Part shown: in pieces, positions 50,359-59,801 of the stretch
How the letters are laid out: each line of letters starts with the position of its first letter
How positions within the stretch are numbered: the stretch's first letter is position 1
Assembly (NCBI GenBank): GCA_026398415.1
Contig: JAPLSY010000085.1
Coordinates: 1 to 64,000, forward strand
Source: Kiritimatiellota bacterium
GTDB lineage: Bacteria > Verrucomicrobiota > Kiritimatiellia > JAAZAB01
Direction of reading: 5' to 3'
DNA length: 64,000 nt
Notes under the pieces: generated by a model
What the model was told of the DNA's origin: nothing
Database searches by the model: none
What the model saw: the letters and a program-made list of their open reading frames with translations, nothing else
Translations under genes and position numbers: made by a program

Positions 50359-51471
50359 CTATGGGGACAGTCGCGCGTAGCGCATGTCCATCGCGGTATC
50401 CGTCCCCGCGTAGTAAAGCGCGAGAACATCGCCACCTGGCAAAGCCTCCGCATACGGGAGACCGAATGACCAGATGGACATTCCCAGTGCGCCGGCGGCG
50501 TCCGTATTCCCGGCGGATGCGTGTTCGGGCGTATAGATGATGACTTCGCTCGCGGGGTCGAACGCGCGGTCAATGGCCGGGGCAAGCCGCGCGCGAATCG
50601 AATGCGTTTTGAAGCGATCCACCCATGCCAGCACTACGCGGCCATCCGGAAGTATCGCGGGATGGGAGGCTTGGTCCGTCATGCCGATATCTTCCGCATG
50701 CGACCATGTCCGTCCGCCGTCCAAACTGATCCGGCGATGGATGTTCAGATAAGCCTTGGCCTGCGTGTCGTACGTCCACAGAAACGTCACGATGCGCCCG
50801 TCCGGCGCAACGCCTGCGCGCTGGTCCCAATTGAAGATCCTTCCCGTCTGGTCAAAACCCGCGATCTTCGGCGGCCCCCAGGTTTTTCCCTGGTCCGCGG
50901 AATGCAGTAACACCACCTGCTGCCGCCAGGGCGAACGATCGCGGTAATTTTTATTTGTCTCAATGCTCATCGCGAGCGTGCCGTCTTTGAGCTTCAGAAT
51001 CGGGTTGGTCAGGCTGGGTGGGCCAATCTCCTCAGGCATGGGGACGCTGCGCCATGCCGACCATGTCGCGCCAAAATCGTGGGAATCCGCGAGCAGAATG
51101 GTCATGGGCAGACAGCCGTTTGTCTCGGTGTTGAACAATGGTTGTCCCGGATATGTAGTACGGTCAATCCACATCACGCCGGCCAGCAGATGGCCGGATT
51201 CCAACTCCGTGATATAACCGACTTTGAGCGACCCGCGCAGGCCGTTCAGTGCCGGTGTCGCAAACGGCCGGTGCGGAGCGCTCCAGGTATGGCCGTTGTC
51301 ATGTGATTCGCAGACCTCGATCGTTTCGTCATCCGTGTCTTTCGTGGAGCCGGAGCGGCACACGCCCAGCAGTCCGCCGTTCGAAAGCGATACGAGGGAT
51401 GGAAACGTAAGAATCGCGCGGGAAGTGCGGGGAGTGCAATGATTCAAGATGCCGGCTTCAACAATACGCAT
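50359..51471 (-). CDS. sialidase-like BNR/Asp-box beta-propeller
   Basis: The 370-residue protein carries four Asp-boxes, SHDNGHTW, SHDFGATW, SADQGKTW and SLDGGRTW, spaced as in a six-bladed sialidase propeller. It also has an early Arg-containing strand typical of this fold. It has no signal peptide, and the catalytic triad is not clear to me, so sialidase activity is uncertain; many relatives act on other sugars. It follows hisC with a gap of about 16 bp and probably shares its transcript. Confidence 0.82.
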   Translation of the reverse strand: MRIVEAGILNHCTPRTSRAILTFPSLVSLSNGGLLGVCRSGSTKDTDDETIEVCESHDNGHTWSAPHRPFATPALNGLRGSLKVGYITELESGHLLAGVMWIDRTTYPGQPLFNTETNGCLPMTILLADSHDFGATWSAWRSVPMPEEIGPPSLTNPILKLKDGTLAMSIETNKNYRDRSPWRQQVVLLHSADQGKTWGPPKIAGFDQTGRIFNWDQRAGVAPDGRIVTFLWTYDTQAKAYLNIHRRISLDGGRTWSHAEDIGMTDQASHPAILPDGRVVLAWVDRFKTHSIRARLAPAIDRAFDPASEVIIYTPEHASAGNTDAAGALGMSIWSFGLPYAEALPGGDVLALYYAGTDTAMDMRYARLSP

Positions 51472-51487
51472 GATGGATTATCCTGGG

Positions 51488-52525
51488 TTAAATTCCTTGT
51501 ATGGCCTTCACCAATGCCTGCATCTGTTCATCGGTGCCGATGGTGATGCGCAGGTAATCCTGTGTGCGGGGGCCGGTAAAATAGCGCACCAGAATGTTCT
51601 GCTCCCGCAGGCGTCGATAGAGATCCGCGGCCGGTATTCGCGGCGGCTTGACCCACAGGAAATTGCTTTCCGAAGGAAATACGCGGAAGCCCATGCGCTC
51701 CAGATCGGCAATGGTCCGACGACGTGTGGCCTTGATGCGTTCCACCAAGGATTGCATATATGCCTGGTCGGATAGCGCCGCCAGCGCCGTGGCCTGTGTA
51801 ATCCGGTCCACGTTGTAGGAATCCTTGATTTTAAACAAGGCCTCAATGAGCGGCGCGGCCCCCACGACATAACCCAGACGCAGGCCGGCCAGGGCATAAG
51901 ACTTGGAGAGCGTGCGCAAAACCAGCACGTTGGCGTATTCCAGCGCCAGGTCCATGCAATGCTCGCGGGCAAAATCCACGTAGGCCTCGTCGAGCACAAC
52001 AACGCCGGGAAAGCGCGCGCAAAACGCGCGAATCTCGGTCTTTGAATACTGGATGCCGGTTGGTGCGTTCGGGGTGGTCATGAAAAACAGGCTGGCTTGA
52101 TAATCCGCCGACATGGTCCACTCAAAGTCAGGTCCCAACGCTATTGGCCGGGCGGTTACGGCGCGGATCTGTGCCAGCACCGGGTAAAGCGAGTAGGATG
52201 GGTCAAAATAGCCGATGGCGCCGTCATCCTCCACAAAAGCTCGCGAGCATAAAGCCAAAGTTTCGTCGGACCCGTTGCCCACAAACACGTTGTCCGGTCC
52301 GCCGCCGTGCAGTTCGGCGATTTTACGGCGTAATGCCAGGTTGACTGGGTCCGGATACAGCCGCAGAGTATCAATCTTCAGGTTCTGCAATGCCTTTCGG
52401 ACGGCCGGTGAGGGCGGGTAGGGGCTCTCGTTGGTGTTGAGCTTTATGACCCGCAGATCCGTCGGCTGTTCGCCCGGCGTATATCCCTGCATGGCCAGCA
52501 CGGATTTTTTGATGTATGAGTTCAT
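51488..52525 (-). CDS. hisC: histidinol-phosphate aminotransferase
   Basis: A 345-residue fold-type I PLP aminotransferase. It has LNTNESPYPPSP at the start, VVLDEAYVDFA, TLSKSYALAGLRLGYV with the PLP-binding Lys, and a C-terminal VRYFTGPRTQDYLRITIGT segment. It converts imidazole-acetol phosphate to histidinol phosphate. Its ATG overlaps the hisD stop by 4 bp. Confidence 0.96.
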   Translation of the reverse strand: MNSYIKKSVLAMQGYTPGEQPTDLRVIKLNTNESPYPPSPAVRKALQNLKIDTLRLYPDPVNLALRRKIAELHGGGPDNVFVGNGSDETLALCSRAFVEDDGAIGYFDPSYSLYPVLAQIRAVTARPIALGPDFEWTMSADYQASLFFMTTPNAPTGIQYSKTEIRAFCARFPGVVVLDEAYVDFAREHCMDLALEYANVLVLRTLSKSYALAGLRLGYVVGAAPLIEALFKIKDSYNVDRITQATALAALSDQAYMQSLVERIKATRRRTIADLERMGFRVFPSESNFLWVKPPRIPAADLYRRLREQNILVRYFTGPRTQDYLRITIGTDEQMQALVKAIQGI

Positions 52526-53841
52526 AGCTGTTCGAATCGAATGCGCGCCGATCGGGCGTGCGCATCCAGGCCCTCGACCCGTCCGAAGGCTTCGATTACG
52601 GGCAGGGCGTTCTGCAAGTCGGCCCGCGTGAACGATACGATGCTCGAACGTTTGCGGAAATCATCCGAGGTAAGCCCCGAAAACATGCGGGCCGTCCCGC
52701 CCGTGGGCAGGACGTGGCTGGGGCCGGCCACGAAGTCACCGGCGCATTCGGGTGTCCAGGCGCCGACAAACACGGCGCCGGCGTGACGCACTTTTTTCAA
52801 CCAGCTACGCGGTTCGCGCACCATGATTTCCAAGTGCTCCGGCGCAAACCGGTTGCAGAGTTCGATGCCGGCATCCAGGTGATTGACCACGGTAATCAAG
52901 GTGCCTTCGGTCAACACCCGGAGGATGGCCGTTCGGCGGCTTAAAGTTGCCACCTGCCGTCTCAGTTCCTCGACGACAGCCTCCGCCAGATGGGATGAGA
53001 CGGTGACCAGCAGGGCCTTTTCGAATCCGGTCCCATGCTCAGCCTGCGACAACAAATCGGCGGCCACGGCTTCGGGTTGGGCGCTGTCGTCGGCCAGGAT
53101 GGCTATTTCACTGGGCCCCGCCACCAAGTCCAAGGCCACGTGTCCGTACACGCTACGCTTGGCAGCCGTCACGTACGTTCCGCCAGGTCCGGCGATTTTA
53201 TCCACTTTACGTAGCGTGGCGGTTCCATAGGCCATGGCGCCAATGGCCTGAATGCCCCCGATCTTGTAAATCTCCGTGGCGCCCGCCAGTTCCAGCGCGT
53301 ACAACAGATACGGGTTCATGCGTCGCGATGCGTCCACCGGTGAGCAGGCCACGATTTCCGGGACACCCGCGGCTCTGGCCAGGGTTGCCGTCATCAGTGC
53401 CGTGGATACCAGGGGCGCCTGGCCGCCGGGAATATATAGGCCGATGCGTGCCAAGGGCGCAAACTGTTCGCCAACCGTGCCGCCCTTGGGTGTGGACATG
53501 CTCCAGTCCTTTTTCAGGCTGGCGTGCGCGAAATGGAGAATCCGCTTGTGCGCTTCCTGGGCGGCGGCTACAAAATCGGCGTCCACCTGGGTACGGGCCG
53601 CATTGAGTTCTGCTTTCTGAACGGCAAACTGGTCGGGGGTCAGCTCCGCGCCATCCAGTTGGCGAACAAACCGCTCCACGGCCTCGTCACCGTGGGTTTG
53701 AATATCGGCCAACATTTCGCGGGCCTTGGTTTCGGCGGCAAAGTCAAAAGCTGGACGATTGAGAAAGGCGGTAACCAGTGCAGACGGGTTGTCCGGCATC
53801 CAAGTGACCGTGGGGATAATAATGGGGGTTTCAGCACTCAT
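52522..53841 (-). CDS. hisD: histidinol dehydrogenase
   Basis: HisD catalyses the last two steps of histidine synthesis. The 439-residue protein (from ATG 53841; a TTG at 53877 is possible) contains IGLYIPGGQAPLVST, GAMAYGTATLRKVDKIAGPG, DLVAGPSEIAILAD, DLLSQAEHG with zinc-binding residues, and RFAPEHLEIM. It is followed by hisC. It lies 72 bp downstream of the TonB-like gene, possibly within one long transcript. Confidence 0.96.
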   Translation of the reverse strand: MSAETPIIIPTVTWMPDNPSALVTAFLNRPAFDFAAETKAREMLADIQTHGDEAVERFVRQLDGAELTPDQFAVQKAELNAARTQVDADFVAAAQEAHKRILHFAHASLKKDWSMSTPKGGTVGEQFAPLARIGLYIPGGQAPLVSTALMTATLARAAGVPEIVACSPVDASRRMNPYLLYALELAGATEIYKIGGIQAIGAMAYGTATLRKVDKIAGPGGTYVTAAKRSVYGHVALDLVAGPSEIAILADDSAQPEAVAADLLSQAEHGTGFEKALLVTVSSHLAEAVVEELRRQVATLSRRTAILRVLTEGTLITVVNHLDAGIELCNRFAPEHLEIMVREPRSWLKKVRHAGAVFVGAWTPECAGDFVAGPSHVLPTGGTARMFSGLTSDDFRKRSSIVSFTRADLQNALPVIEAFGRVEGLDAHARSARIRFEQL

Positions 53842-53912
53842 GGCATATAATTTACAGTCAAGGCGCAAGGAATACAACCGCCGATTCCTGAGCCATTAAC
53901 CATTTTTGTATC

Positions 53913-54635
53913 CTACGGCTGGCCGGGACCGTATACCGTCAGGCGGCCTTCGCCGGGCGCGCCGCTCGGCGTTACCCGGCATTGATACAGACGACGGACG
54001 ACTTCATCGCGCAGGGGCAGATCGAGCGCCGCCGATTCCAGCAGGACGTGTTGTACCCGGCCGGTCTCGTCATAGCGCAGAACGACGGTGAACGACCAGG
54101 GCCCGGAGGGCCCGTTCAGTGCGGACATGGGCGCAAGATCCACCGAACGGCCTTGCAGATTGCCGGTCAAGTCCATGCGATAGGCCGGCGGCGTCGGCGA
54201 TGGGCGCTGGGGCGGCGCAGGGAGCGCAAGGCGTTGGGGTGCCAAGGGGGTCATGGGACGCGGTGGAGTCAACATGGGAATCTGGTCATTCCGTTCCGTG
54301 GGGGGTGTATCCAGGAAGTGGAGGAGGCGTGAGGCCGTGTCGAGCGGCGGGGTGACCGTGTCGGTCTGGTCGCGTTTGTCCGGGGATAGCATCATGGCGG
54401 CGGAAAGTGCGATCAGTGCCGGGGAATGTGCGGCATTCCATTCGTCGTAATGCTCCTGATGGTCGTCGGTCGTCAGGAGGGCGGGACAATATGTGATGGC
54501 CGGCGGCGTCAGCCGCGCCGGCGAATAACCCGGGCGCAGGGACGGTGACCAGGTGAACAGGAATGCGGCCACGGCGAGCACGAGAGCGCAGGTTAACACC
54601 ACGTCGCGCCGCACCATGGAAGCGCGCGTGTTCAT
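53913..54635 (-). CDS. TonB-like C-terminal protein
   Basis: The 240-residue product has one N-terminal membrane segment (VVLTCALVLAVAAFLFTW) and a long Pro-rich linker (PPRPMTPLAPQRLALPAPPQ). A C-terminal domain with LRYDETGRVQHVLLESAALDLPLRDEVVRRL matches TonB/TolA-type energy transducers. It sits directly after exbD with a 4-bp overlap, the expected partner position. Confidence 0.75.
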   Translation of the reverse strand: MNTRASMVRRDVVLTCALVLAVAAFLFTWSPSLRPGYSPARLTPPAITYCPALLTTDDHQEHYDEWNAAHSPALIALSAAMMLSPDKRDQTDTVTPPLDTASRLLHFLDTPPTERNDQIPMLTPPRPMTPLAPQRLALPAPPQRPSPTPPAYRMDLTGNLQGRSVDLAPMSALNGPSGPWSFTVVLRYDETGRVQHVLLESAALDLPLRDEVVRRLYQCRVTPSGAPGEGRLTVYGPGQP

Positions 54636-55090
54636 GGCATGACCTCTTCGCCAAAGGATGGTCGGGTAGCCAGGTTGACTTGTTGGAGGCCGGCGGTCGT
54701 GGCCATATTCATGACGCGCAGGATGATGCCGTACGGCACACGGATATCGGCTTCAATCGTAATGGCCGTGGTCTTTTGATCGCGGACGGCATTACGGAAT
54801 GCCGTGGCCAAGCCATCGAGCGTCACCCGTTCGTCGTTAAAAAAACACAACCCCTCCTGGGTCACCGTCACCACCATGAGCCCATACGGAGTTCCGGCAA
54901 GGAATGCGGCGGTGGGCAGTTGGACGGCGGAAGATGGTTGACGCACGAACGAGGCGTGCAAGAGCATGAACAACATGATGAGGAGCGCCAGGTTGACGAG
55001 CGGTATTAGGCCCAGTGGGTTATGGAATAACTTCTGCCGGGGTCGATAGCGTCGCCAGCGAATGCCAGCCTGTTCGTGTACGGAGGTCAT
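54632..55090 (-). CDS. exbD: ExbD/TolR-type biopolymer transport protein
   Basis: From ATG 55090 the product has 152 residues. It has a single transmembrane helix (NLALLIMLFMLLHASF) and a periplasmic domain with VTVTQEGLCFFNDERVTLDGL. The usual membrane Asp of ExbD is not visible in the helix: the family motif has D, but this helix reads LIPLVNLALLIMLF with Asn. It pairs with ExbB upstream and TonB downstream. Confidence 0.83.
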   Translation of the reverse strand: MTSVHEQAGIRWRRYRPRQKLFHNPLGLIPLVNLALLIMLFMLLHASFVRQPSSAVQLPTAAFLAGTPYGLMVVTVTQEGLCFFNDERVTLDGLATAFRNAVRDQKTTAITIEADIRVPYGIILRVMNMATTAGLQQVNLATRPSFGEEVMP

Positions 55091-55749
55091 GCGTCTGTCC
55101 TTGTTTTGCCGGCCTTGCCCGAGGTTTCCGTGGTGGAGGACATATCCTGACTGGCGAAGAAAGCGAGAATTTCGCCCGCCGCCCACTCCATGTCAAGCGC
55201 GATAACATCCACCTTGGACACCAGCAGATTATAGCCGATATAACTGAACATGGCCACAACCAGTCCGGCGGCCGTGGTCAACAGGGCCTGCCAGAGACCG
55301 GCGGCCAGATCGCCAATCTGGACAAGGGGCGCCTTCTGCTGAATGGCCAGAATTGTCTGAATCATGCCCAGCACGGTGCCCAGCACACCCATGAGTGGCG
55401 CGATCTGCGCAATGGTGGCCAATACGCCGAATCGTCTTTCCATGCGCGCGATTTCGGTGAGCGCCGCATCATCAATTGCCTGTGCGATCACCTCCCGGCT
55501 TCGGTCATAATGCAGAATGGCGGCGCGCACGATATAGGCCACCGGACCGGGCGTATCGTCGCAAATGCTGACGGCTTCATTGACATTCCCGCGTCGGAGG
55601 ATGTTGCAGATGCCCTTCAGAAAATCGTTGGTTTTAATCTTGGCCCGGTGCACGTGAAAGAACCGTTCCAGGAAAACGACCAGTGCAATGATCCCTCCGG
55701 CCAGAATCACCCACATGACCAATCCGCCCTGTTGGATGAGCGTGAACAT
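55087..55749 (-). CDS. exbB: ExbB/TolQ/MotA-type proton channel subunit
   Basis: Start ATG 55749 after AAAGGA. The 220-residue product has an N-terminal helix (GGLVMWVILAGGIIALVVFLERFF). The ExbB core follows: LATIAQIAPLMGVLGTVLGMIQTI and GLWQALLTTAAGLVVAMFSYIGYNLL, whose T-T-A-A-G-L-V-V-A motif lines the channel. It forms the pentamer that powers ExbD and TonB. Confidence 0.93.
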   Translation of the reverse strand: MFTLIQQGGLVMWVILAGGIIALVVFLERFFHVHRAKIKTNDFLKGICNILRRGNVNEAVSICDDTPGPVAYIVRAAILHYDRSREVIAQAIDDAALTEIARMERRFGVLATIAQIAPLMGVLGTVLGMIQTILAIQQKAPLVQIGDLAAGLWQALLTTAAGLVVAMFSYIGYNLLVSKVDVIALDMEWAAGEILAFFASQDMSSTTETSGKAGKTRTDA

Positions 55750-55783
55750 AATGACAATCCTTTCTATTCCGAAACTATCATCT

Positions 55784-55931
55784 GCCACAAAGGCACTAAG
55801 ACACAAAGTATCCGTTGACAGGAAATAAAAACACAAAAATCTTTATTTTTCCGTTTATTTTATCAGATTGAAACATCCTGATAATACCCGTATTTTTCGT
55901 TTTCTTCTTGGTGTCTTTGTGACTTGGTGGC
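55784..55931. repeat. inverted repeat of a CCACAAAGGCAC-type word (family E)
   Basis: GCCACAAAGGCACTAAGACA to 55808 and its near reverse complement at 55907-55931 (CTTGGTGTCTTTGTGACTTG) bracket about 98 bp of AT-rich DNA between the TPR gene and exbB. Both arms are copies of one word in opposite orientations. Confidence 0.6.
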
Positions 55932-55956
55932 GAGTAATTCAGACTATAATTCCACT

Positions 55957-58494
55957 TTAATAAAAAAACAACCAGTGTTCCGTGCGCAGGCGATTGATGC
56001 GCGCTAAAGCCTCGGTGCTGGAGGGCACGTCCGCATCCACGATGCGCTGGTAGATGGCGGCGGCCTTGCGCCAGCTTTTTTCCGCTTCCTTCAACGCGGC
56101 GGCCTGGAATGCGGCGCGGGTGAACCAGACCGATTCCTCCGGCAGGTGATCGGCGGTTTTGTAATAAAGATATACCCCGTTCATGTAATGCTCAAAAGCG
56201 TCCGGCAGGCGGCCCGTTTTTTCCAGGCAACGGCCGATTTTATATTCGGCCTGCATGCGGGCCCTGGGTGTGATCGCCGGCCGGTCAAGGATGGTTTGGT
56301 AGGAAGATAATGCTTCATCATACCGCTTGGGATCTTCCGTGCCGAGCGTAAACTGACAGTCTCCCTTTCGAAACCAGGCGGTCTCGATCAACTCGTGGTC
56401 CGGGAACTGCTTGATCAAGTCATCGAAGATCAGAATGGCGGCGGTGAATTCGCCCAATTCGCACAGCGCGGCGGCCTGGTAATAACGGGCTTCCGGGCGC
56501 TTCGGGCTGGCGGGGTATTCCTTGATTAGCAAGGCAAAATGATTGTTGGCACGGCGGAACTCGTTCTGTCGCAACGCCGCGCGGCCGGCCCAAAACAGCG
56601 CGGCGTCAGCGATCGTCGCCTTGGGATACTGGCGCGCCACTGTTAGAAAGCCGGTTTCCGCCGGGCCGTAACGGCCATGGTTGTATTCATATTCGTTCAC
56701 CCAGAACAGCGCGTCCGGTGCCCAGACGGAATTGGGATAGCGCTCGACAAAGGTTCGGAAGGCGATTCCGGCCTGCTCATCCTGGCCTAAGTGGAATCGG
56801 CACCAGGCGCTCAGGTACAGGGCGCGATCAGCCACGTCGCTGGTGGGGGCGGCGCTATGGGCCTGTTCGAAATAATCCAATGCCGGGCCGAATCGGTCCG
56901 CGCAATATTCAATCAGGCCCAGTCCATGGAGTGCGTGGGCCCGGGTGGGATTGGGATACGTGCGGCTGATATCTGTATACAGGGCGTGCGCGGTGTCCGC
57001 GTGCCCTTGCAGGAACTCGATGTCGGCGACGCGCAGGAGGGCCGTGGGCGTTAGTTCGCCGTCGGGATCCTTGTCCGCCAAGTCCCAGAAGAGTGTTTTG
57101 GCGCGTGCAGGTTCGTCCAACCGCACCCAGCATTCGGCGATCTGGAATTCGGCCTGATCGGCCAGCAGGGTTTCCGGCGATTGTGTTTGAACGCGTGCAT
57201 ATGATTCGATCGCCAGCTTGTATTGGCCGGCGGCCACGTGCGCATCGCCGACGTGCAGGCGGTTGCGGGCTTTTTTCAATGGGTTCGGTTCCTCCTCGCA
57301 AGCCTTTTCAAAGGCCAGCGTGGCCTCGTTGAAACGGCCAAGGTTGAACAATGCCTGGCCTTTGCCCTGCTGGGCGCGCGCCGTGCCCGCCGGATCGGAA
57401 AATGTTTCCAGGTAATTTTGAAAGTCACGCAGGGCCTTGTCGGAGAGTCCCTTGTCCAGCAGTGTTTGAGCCAATTCCAACTGGACTTCGCGGGCCAGCG
57501 CGTTGGTGGACTGGGCGACCACGAAGCTGCGGACAAGAGCGATGCCTTCCTCCGGCTTATCCATTTTCAGAAGTAGTTTGCCTTTGCGCAGATTGCAGAT
57601 TCCTCTCAGGGTGGGATCGGAGAGCTGTTCAATGCCTCGATCCAGCAGGCTAAGGGCTTCGACCAGATTGGTTTGAGCTACAGCGATCTCGGTCAGCGAA
57701 AGGAGCGCCATGGCGCGGTATTCGTCGGGGACATTGCGCAGGTTGGCCAGGGGGGTATAGACGTTCCGGGCCTTGTTCCAGGCGCGCTCATTCAGGTAGA
57801 TGCGGCCCAGCATGCTCAGGTGTTCCTGGCCCACGCGCGTTTCCGGATCCGTGCTTGGCATGTGTTCCAGCACTTCGCGGGCCGCATTGATCGAACCAGC
57901 GTTAATCAGCGTCTCGGCCCAGTCCAGGCGGTTAGCCGGGCCTTCCGGCGTGTTTTCGTACAGGTCCGCAAAGCGCGCAAAACACACCACGGCTGCGTTG
58001 GTCTCACCCTGTTTGACCAGTGACCAGGCCTGCAGGCGGAGGGCCCGGGAACGGTATTGTGATTGCGGATACTGCTGGTCCAGTAAGCGGCAGGCGATTA
58101 CAACCTGAGCCCAGCGTTCTTTTTCAAAGTTGGCCATGGCCAGCCAGAATTCAAAAGCATCCGCTTGCGACGAACCATCGGCCAGCCGCCTGTTTTGCTC
58201 CAACAGTTGCAGCATATCCTGGTATCGTTTCTGACCATACAGCGTCTGGGCCAGCAGCAGAATACCATCGCGACGCTCTTCGGGCGTGGTGGCCTGCTGC
58301 AGGTAATGCGTCAGTTTTGCGTACGCGATGTCATACAACTCGTCTTCCAATGCGGTGCGGCTATCGGCGAGCAGGTCAGAAGTTGGGGAGCGCGGCGCGG
58401 CCCTTGCCGCTGGTGCGGCCGACAACAGGGTTGTAGCCAGCAACAGGGCCGCCCAAATAAACCAGCGGGCAGGGCGATATCGGGCGGTGGCCAT
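55957..58494 (-). CDS. large exported TPR protein of the ExbB-ExbD-TonB unit
   Basis: I prefer ATG 58494 because it puts a signal peptide (WFIWAALLLATTLLSAAPAARA) at the N-terminus; an earlier in-frame frame opens at 58641 and contains non-signal sequence. The 845-residue protein consists of many TPR units, such as YAKLTHYLQQATTPEERRDG, ALFNLGRFNEATLAFEKACEEEP and YRLAIESYARV-type (seen as YKLAIESYARV). In some bacteria a TPR protein partners with a second ExbBD-TonB system; here it precedes exbB, exbD and tonB on the same strand. Confidence 0.85.
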   Translation of the reverse strand: MATARYRPARWFIWAALLLATTLLSAAPAARAAPRSPTSDLLADSRTALEDELYDIAYAKLTHYLQQATTPEERRDGILLLAQTLYGQKRYQDMLQLLEQNRRLADGSSQADAFEFWLAMANFEKERWAQVVIACRLLDQQYPQSQYRSRALRLQAWSLVKQGETNAAVVCFARFADLYENTPEGPANRLDWAETLINAGSINAAREVLEHMPSTDPETRVGQEHLSMLGRIYLNERAWNKARNVYTPLANLRNVPDEYRAMALLSLTEIAVAQTNLVEALSLLDRGIEQLSDPTLRGICNLRKGKLLLKMDKPEEGIALVRSFVVAQSTNALAREVQLELAQTLLDKGLSDKALRDFQNYLETFSDPAGTARAQQGKGQALFNLGRFNEATLAFEKACEEEPNPLKKARNRLHVGDAHVAAGQYKLAIESYARVQTQSPETLLADQAEFQIAECWVRLDEPARAKTLFWDLADKDPDGELTPTALLRVADIEFLQGHADTAHALYTDISRTYPNPTRAHALHGLGLIEYCADRFGPALDYFEQAHSAAPTSDVADRALYLSAWCRFHLGQDEQAGIAFRTFVERYPNSVWAPDALFWVNEYEYNHGRYGPAETGFLTVARQYPKATIADAALFWAGRAALRQNEFRRANNHFALLIKEYPASPKRPEARYYQAAALCELGEFTAAILIFDDLIKQFPDHELIETAWFRKGDCQFTLGTEDPKRYDEALSSYQTILDRPAITPRARMQAEYKIGRCLEKTGRLPDAFEHYMNGVYLYYKTADHLPEESVWFTRAAFQAAALKEAEKSWRKAAAIYQRIVDADVPSSTEALARINRLRTEHWLFFY

Positions 58495-58730
58495 CCCGAA
58501 AAAAAAATATGGGCATGCACTCATGGGGCGATATGACGACGGCTGGTATTCTATCGCCCGTTCGCGGATATTGGAAGAAGAAATCGAGTGAAAGGAAGCC
58601 ATAGGGCGCATGTCAGAGTTCAGGGTAGTCAATGGGCGCAATCCGCCGTAGCGAATGCCCTGTGGAGACCATCATAGAGGCCGTTATAGCGCAGCTACAA
58701 TATGCGTGCCCGTAACTGAGAGGGTTTAAT

Positions 58731-59801
58731 TTACGCTTTCGGGACTGGCGGCGCCACCGGGTTAGGTTCCGGCTTGGCCTGTTCCAGTTTTTCCAGGCGC
58801 TTTTCCATGGCTATCATCTTGTCTTTAAGCTCCGGCAGGCGCATCAGATGGGCGTGCATTTTGGTAAACTTTTCGTAGGGCATGGCTGGGGATCCGAGGA
58901 CAAATGTGCCTGAGGGGACATCCTTGGTCACGCCGGCCTGCGCCGCCACGATGATATCCGAACCAATTACCAGGTGGCCGACGATGCCGACCTGGCCGGC
59001 GATGATCGTCCGTTCGCCGATCATCGTACTGCCGGAAATGCCGGCCTGGGCGACGATCACGCAGTTGTCGCCAATAATCACATTATGGGCGATCTGGATC
59101 AGGTTGTCCATTTTAACGCCATTACCGATGCGCGTCTGGCCGAACCGGGCACGGTCGATGGTGACGTTGGCGCCGATTTCAACGTCGTTGCCGATCACGA
59201 CGATGCCGATCTGGGGGATTTTCTTACGGACCGCGCCTTCCTGGACGTATCCGAATCCGTCGCTGCCGATGACCGTGCCGTTATGAATAATGGTGCGACT
59301 GCCGATGCGGGTGTATTCCCGGATGGAAACGTGCGGATACAGCTTGCAATCATCGCCGATGACCGTGCCGTGGCCAATGTAACAATGGCCGCAAAACACA
59401 CAGCGATCACCGATGGTTACACCTGGTTCGATAATGCAATAAGGCCCCAAATAAACGTCCTGGCCGAGTTTGGCGTCCGGAGCCACGATGGCCGTGGAAT
59501 GAATACCCGGCGCGAACGAAACCGGCGGCGGCGCAAACCATTGGGCGGCGTCGGCGAAAGCCTTGTCCGCGCTCTTGACCCGGATCAGGGTCGCCGAACA
59601 CGGTCGGTTCCAGTCCTCGTTCACGATCACGGCCGTGGCGCGCGTGGTCGCGGCCGCGCCTGCGTAATGGGGCGTGGCCACGAAGGTCAGATCGCCCGGC
59701 TCCGCCTCGCGGATGCCGGCCAACCGTGAGATCTCTGCCTGGGCATTGCCTTCGAGGTGCCCATCCAGACGACGGGCAATTTCTTCAACCGTTAGTGTCA
59801 T
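58731..59801 (-). CDS. lpxD: UDP-3-O-acyl-glucosamine N-acyltransferase
   Basis: The 356-residue protein has the N-terminal uridine-binding domain and a left-handed beta-helix of hexapeptide repeats (IGDDCKLYPHVSIREYTRIG). It includes GSDGFGYV and the catalytic His in LIQIAHNVIIG. LpxD adds the second acyl chain of lipid A. It overlaps the Skp-like gene by 4 bp in the conserved bamA-skp-lpxD order. Confidence 0.97.
   Translation of the reverse strand: MTLTVEEIARRLDGHLEGNAQAEISRLAGIREAEPGDLTFVATPHYAGAAATTRATAVIVNEDWNRPCSATLIRVKSADKAFADAAQWFAPPPVSFAPGIHSTAIVAPDAKLGQDVYLGPYCIIEPGVTIGDRCVFCGHCYIGHGTVIGDDCKLYPHVSIREYTRIGSRTIIHNGTVIGSDGFGYVQEGAVRKKIPQIGIVVIGNDVEIGANVTIDRARFGQTRIGNGVKMDNLIQIAHNVIIGDNCVIVAQAGISGSTMIGERTIIAGQVGIVGHLVIGSDIIVAAQAGVTKDVPSGTFVLGSPAMPYEKFTKMHAHLMRLPELKDKMIAMEKRLEKLEQAKPEPNPVAPPVPKA

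Noticed and set aside
50359-51471. Firm call of true sialidase activity
   Set aside because: Four Asp-boxes are clear, but the catalytic Arg triad and Tyr/Glu pair cannot be traced confidently, and there is no signal peptide.
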